From: Insolitispirillum peregrinum
Lineage (GTDB): Bacteria; Pseudomonadota; Alphaproteobacteria; Rhodospirillales; Rhodospirillaceae
NCBI RefSeq assembly: GCF_042665255.1
Contig: NZ_JBHTCD010000020.1
Direction: 5' to 3' (one strand)
DNA: 64,000 nt
Shown here: positions 60,737 to 64,000 of the stretch, piece after piece
Position numbering within the stretch: the first letter of the stretch is position 1
Layout of the letters: every line of letters starts with the position of its first letter
Program-made: the position numbers and the translations under genes
The notes under the pieces: generated by a model
What the model was told of the DNA's origin: nothing
The model's input: only the letters and a program-made list of their open reading frames with translations
Databases searched by the model: none

Positions 60737-63478
60737 TCAGGCCAAAGGCTGGTGGTCCTGTGCCGGATGGCTTTCCTGTGCGGATTCATGGACGACAACC
60801 CTGTTGCGGCCCGCCTCTTTGGCCCGGTAGAGGGCCTGATCAGCCCAACGGAGCAGAGTCTGTTCGGTCACGGGCAGAGGCGTCGCCGCAGGCAGCCAGC
60901 TGGCGACACCAATACTGATCGTCACCACGCCGCACGCGGATTTTTCATGCGGCAGACTCAGGGCTTCGACCGCGCCCCGGATGTGTTCTGCCAGTGCCAT
61001 GGCTCCCGCCGGGTCGGTATCGGCCATCAGGACACAGAATTCTTCACCGCCATAGCGGGCGGCCAGATCACTGGCCCGGCGGCAACTGGTCTGCAGGACG
61101 GTTGCCACCTGCCGCAGGGCTTCGTCGCCTGCCGGATGGCCATAGTGGTCGTTATAGGGTTTGAACAGGTCGACGTCGATCAGCATCACCGCCAGTGCTT
61201 GCCCGCTGCGGTGTACACGGGCGCATTCGTTGGCAAACGTTTCATCCAGATGGCGACGATTGGCAAGGCCGGTCAGGCCATCGGTGCGCGACAGTTGCGC
61301 CAGTCGGCGGTTGGCATCGGCCAGTTCCTGCGTGCGTTCAGCCACCTTCTGTTCCAGTTCGGCGGCGTGACGCTGAAGCTGTCTGGCCATGGTCCCCAGT
61401 GAGTGCGACAGACCGGACAGTTCGGAAATCGCACTATCGACTGGCAGGGTGGTGTTCCATTCTCCGGCCCCCAGATGGCGGGCCCAGCGGTCCAGCGCCA
61501 GCAGGGGCTGGGTGAACCAGTAGGAAAAAGCCAGTGCGGCAATGCCGCCCAGGATCAGGACCACCAGCAACAGCGACCCAACGGTGTGCAGGGCTTTGCC
61601 GGTGCCGTTCGACAGGCGGTGTTCGGGCATCACCAGCGCGATGGTCAGCAGGGGCCCGTCAGGCAGTTGCAGGGATTGCCAGTTCAGCAGATGGCGTTGA
61701 CCATTCACCTCAATGGAACGGCTGTCCGCCGGGCTGTTGGCTGCCCGCATGATGGCTCCGGCGGTGCGGATGGCCGGAGTATCGCTTTGATCGGCGCGAA
61801 TCCGCAGGGTCCTGGTGTCATCCAGATGATAGATGGCACTGTCGTCCGAGCTGGCGAGCAAGGTGCCATCATGTTCTGCCAGAAAGGCAACGCCGCCCAG
61901 ACTGCTCAGGTGTTTGTGCAGAAAGGCTCCCAACTGTGACAGCGAGACATCTGCCGCAATGACGCCCAGAAAGCGGTGGTCGGTACTGTACAGGGGGGCG
62001 GACATGCCGATACCGATGGCATCATACAGGCCGTTCGGGTCATCAATGCCATAGCGATAGGCCGGATACCACTTCAGCGTTTCCGAATTCAGGGCCGCCT
62101 GATACCAAGGACGGGTGCGGGCGTCGAAAAAGGCATTGCCCGAGGTAGGAACCTGCTGGCTGGGCTGGTTGGTGTCATCGACGCGGAACAGCTTCATTTC
62201 CCGCCCTTCGGCGGTGGTGGCCCGCAACAGGCGCAGGGTCTTGTCATCGCGGCGGGGCGGACGGCTGGCGGCGTAATAGTCTCCTTCGGCAGTGCCGATC
62301 GACAAAAAGGTCAGCAAGGGCTGTTGCCGAAACTGCGCCAGCAAGGTGGTTTGCAGGGTCACCGGATCGCTCGGGTCCAGCAGGCCATAGCGGAACAGGT
62401 CGGCGTTAAAGGCTGCGACCTGGCGGGGAATGGCAAAAAAACTGCTGACCTGCTCGCGGACCTGCTCGGCCAGTTCGTTGACCTGCTGCTGCTCCATGTG
62501 ATCCGCGGCCTGCATCGAGGTATGGTAAAACAACAGGGCGACACCACCGATCAACACCGGCGTCGGGACCACCACCGCCAGAATCATCAGGGTTCGCACG
62601 CGGATGGTGGCTTTTCCCGCCAGGCGGTCGCCCTGCTGTTCGGCCAGCAGCTTCAGCACACCGCCGCGCCATAGAATCAGCAGAACCAGCAGGAGGGTCA
62701 GCCCGCCCCCGATCGGCCACAGCAGGGTGGCTTCGGTGTGTTCCTGATCAAAGGCAACCCGGGTGGTCGCCGCCAGGGTCCAGACGCCATCGGGCAGAAT
62801 GATCCGGGCGGTGCTGGTGGGGTGTTGTGTGTCGTCCGGGGTGCCGAACAGCCGTGCTGGAGGCTGTCCGTTGGTGTGCTGCTCGATCGAGATACTGAAA
62901 TCCAGCGTTGGCTCCAGCAGGCCGGATTCGATCAGCAAGCCTTCGATATCGACCGCCATCGAGATCAAGCCACTGAGATCACCCGCTTTGTCGAACATCG
63001 GTGTGCGGATCACCAGTCCGGGGCGACCGGTTTGCATCAAGCTGACCGGAGCATCAACGACCGTGTCCCGGGTGGCGATGGCGCGATTGATCGAGCCCAT
63101 GAATTCCGGGTGCAGGGCGTAATCAAGGCCAATCACCGCTTCGTTGCCTTTGGCTGGATAAACGAAGCCAACCTTCAGCCTGTGGGCGACCAGCACGCTC
63201 AGCAGGCGGGGCTGACGGGCAACGGCCCCTTGTGCCAAAGCGGTCACCGCACTGACTGGCAGGTCCGGCTGGGTGGCAATGGCGGCGGCCATCGTGCGGT
63301 TTTCGGCCACAATGCCGTCAAGCCGGGCCTGCAAACGGGCTTGAAACGGGGGAAGCTGGCGGTCCAGAGTCTCGGTGATGGCCTGATCGTGGTGCAGACG
63401 CTGATACTGATCGAGTCCGGTCAGGACCGCGATGCAGGTCAGCAGCACCACAATGGCCAGCCCGATGGTTCTCTTCAT
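60737..63478 (-). CDS. Membrane diguanylate cyclase with two sensor regions
   Basis: A 913-aa protein with about four transmembrane helices. TM1 is near residue 5-20. A first periplasmic region of about 230 residues carries IRTPMFDKAGDLSGLISMAV, which is CHASE/Cache-like. TM2 and TM3 lie near 255-275 and 300-325, and a second double-Cache-type region follows (FFDARTRPWYQAALNSETLK near 480, SAPLYSTDHRFLGVIAADVS near 530). After TM4 (about 645-668) come a HAMP, a coiled coil and GGDEF (GLTGLANRRHLDETF, ARYGGEEFCVLMA near 815). The RASD before GGEEF is an inhibitory site. Having two periplasmic sensor regions in one cyclase is unusual. Confidence 0.9.
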   Translation of the reverse strand: MKRTIGLAIVVLLTCIAVLTGLDQYQRLHHDQAITETLDRQLPPFQARLQARLDGIVAENRTMAAAIATQPDLPVSAVTALAQGAVARQPRLLSVLVAHRLKVGFVYPAKGNEAVIGLDYALHPEFMGSINRAIATRDTVVDAPVSLMQTGRPGLVIRTPMFDKAGDLSGLISMAVDIEGLLIESGLLEPTLDFSISIEQHTNGQPPARLFGTPDDTQHPTSTARIILPDGVWTLAATTRVAFDQEHTEATLLWPIGGGLTLLLVLLILWRGGVLKLLAEQQGDRLAGKATIRVRTLMILAVVVPTPVLIGGVALLFYHTSMQAADHMEQQQVNELAEQVREQVSSFFAIPRQVAAFNADLFRYGLLDPSDPVTLQTTLLAQFRQQPLLTFLSIGTAEGDYYAASRPPRRDDKTLRLLRATTAEGREMKLFRVDDTNQPSQQVPTSGNAFFDARTRPWYQAALNSETLKWYPAYRYGIDDPNGLYDAIGIGMSAPLYSTDHRFLGVIAADVSLSQLGAFLHKHLSSLGGVAFLAEHDGTLLASSDDSAIYHLDDTRTLRIRADQSDTPAIRTAGAIMRAANSPADSRSIEVNGQRHLLNWQSLQLPDGPLLTIALVMPEHRLSNGTGKALHTVGSLLLVVLILGGIAALAFSYWFTQPLLALDRWARHLGAGEWNTTLPVDSAISELSGLSHSLGTMARQLQRHAAELEQKVAERTQELADANRRLAQLSRTDGLTGLANRRHLDETFANECARVHRSGQALAVMLIDVDLFKPYNDHYGHPAGDEALRQVATVLQTSCRRASDLAARYGGEEFCVLMADTDPAGAMALAEHIRGAVEALSLPHEKSACGVVTISIGVASWLPAATPLPVTEQTLLRWADQALYRAKEAGRNRVVVHESAQESHPAQDHQPLA

Positions 63479-63605
63479 CTGTCACCGTCGTCTCATCACA
63501 ACATACCGGAGTATTCTGTGATGTGGCGAGACATGCAAGCTGTCTGATGATCAACATGACTGACCACCAACATAATCCCTGCTCCCCTGCCCGCGAGCCG
63601 GGTGG

Positions 63606-64000
63606 CTAGATGTCGTGTGTCGATAGGTTGTTTACAGGAATTCGCGAGATCGGCGTTTTACCCTTGAGACCGAAATGCGGTCGATGATGGTTGTAAGTGT
63701 GAAGGAACCCCGGCAAGGCCGCAGCTCTTTCTTCGGATTTGGCATAGGGTCTTGCATATGCCCATTCCCGGAGCGAAGTCTGGACGAAGCGCTCGGCCTT
63801 ACCATTGGTTTTAGGGGTATAGGGTTTGGTCCGCTTGTGCTTGATGCCGAGCATTCTCAGTGCTTTGGCATAACGGTGAGAACGGAAGCTGACGCCATTG
63901 TCGGTCATGACGCGATAGACTTTGACACCATGGCTTCGAAAGAAGCGCAAGGCGTTGAAAAGAAAGGTGAGGCAGGACTTCCGCGTTTCATCGGGGAGAA
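63606..64000 (-). CDS. IS481-like transposase, C-terminal part (cut by window edge)
   Basis: An open frame of 131 codons continues beyond the window end. The DDE integrase core is visible, with RVMTDNGVSFRSHRYAKAL (second Asp), KRTKPYTPKTNGKAERFVQT (catalytic Glu near the end of the helix) and TYNHHRPHFGLKGKTPISRI, the usual IS481/IS3-type C terminus. The stop codon is at 63606. The insertion sequence end should lie just beyond 63606, but no terminal inverted repeat can be assigned without the other end. It is a mobile element inserted beside the cyclase gene. Confidence 0.9.
   Translation of the reverse strand, partial: LPDETRKSCLTFLFNALRFFRSHGVKVYRVMTDNGVSFRSHRYAKALRMLGIKHKRTKPYTPKTNGKAERFVQTSLREWAYARPYAKSEERAAALPGFLHTYNHHRPHFGLKGKTPISRIPVNNLSTHDI

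Overview
The window is GC-rich DNA, densely packed with short operons. It reads like an alphaproteobacterial chromosome, most plausibly an environmental Rhodospirillales-type organism. The grounds are the catabolic content, the LIV-type and TRAP transporters, the many chemoreceptors and diguanylate cyclases, the trxB/Lrp/LysR neighbourhood, and dispersed palindromic repeats of a kind common in Alphaproteobacteria. The species cannot be named from the sequence alone.

Left part (1-24500): a LIV-type ABC importer (livHMGF plus a partial enoyl-CoA hydratase gene), a LysR/SBF-like transporter pair, a methyltransferase gene that is AT-richer than its surroundings, and a PLP-linked cluster (MocR regulator, class I amidotransferase, YggS). 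A phenylacetate (paa) locus follows. On the minus strand lie a diiron oxygenase, a ferredoxin-type reductase, paaX and an IclR regulator. Divergently on the plus strand lie paaN-paaG-paaH-paaI-paaK-paaJ and a periplasmic binding protein. The usual five-subunit epoxidase genes paaABCDE are absent from the window, and the two-gene diiron oxygenase/reductase module occupies their place. This is the most interesting candidate system here.

Middle (24500-34650, all minus strand): eda, kdgK, a FadR-type GntR regulator with two palindromic operators, a zinc dehydrogenase, a DctPQM TRAP transporter, uxaA and uxaB. Together they encode a complete route from a sugar acid to pyruvate and glyceraldehyde-3-phosphate. 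The dehydrogenase plus UxaB, with no uronate isomerase, points to L-galactonate as a likely substrate.

Next (35000-42500): an FAD amine/amino-acid oxidase with a divergent Lrp regulator, a glutathione transferase, a DUF1636 protein, trxB flanked by LysR and Lrp regulators, and an HNH endonuclease. Then (43300-54940) come three paralogous 560-residue chemoreceptors with gluQ between the first two, a TPR protein, two membrane proteins of unknown function, an epimerase-like protein and a diguanylate cyclase.

Right part (54940-64000): a 34-bp triplicated repeat, an orphan type I-C-like CRISPR array (13 repeats, 12 spacers, no cas genes in the window) whose last repeat runs directly into a 5'-truncated terC, a TerD-vWA (TerF-like) gene, ahpF/ahpC, a large dual-sensor diguanylate cyclase and an IS481-type transposase cut by the window edge. 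Two dispersed repeat families run through the whole window. One is a roughly 170-bp MITE-like element with 16-bp terminal inverted repeats and, in one copy, a 9-bp target duplication. The other is a palindromic element that supplies the stop codon of three unrelated genes.
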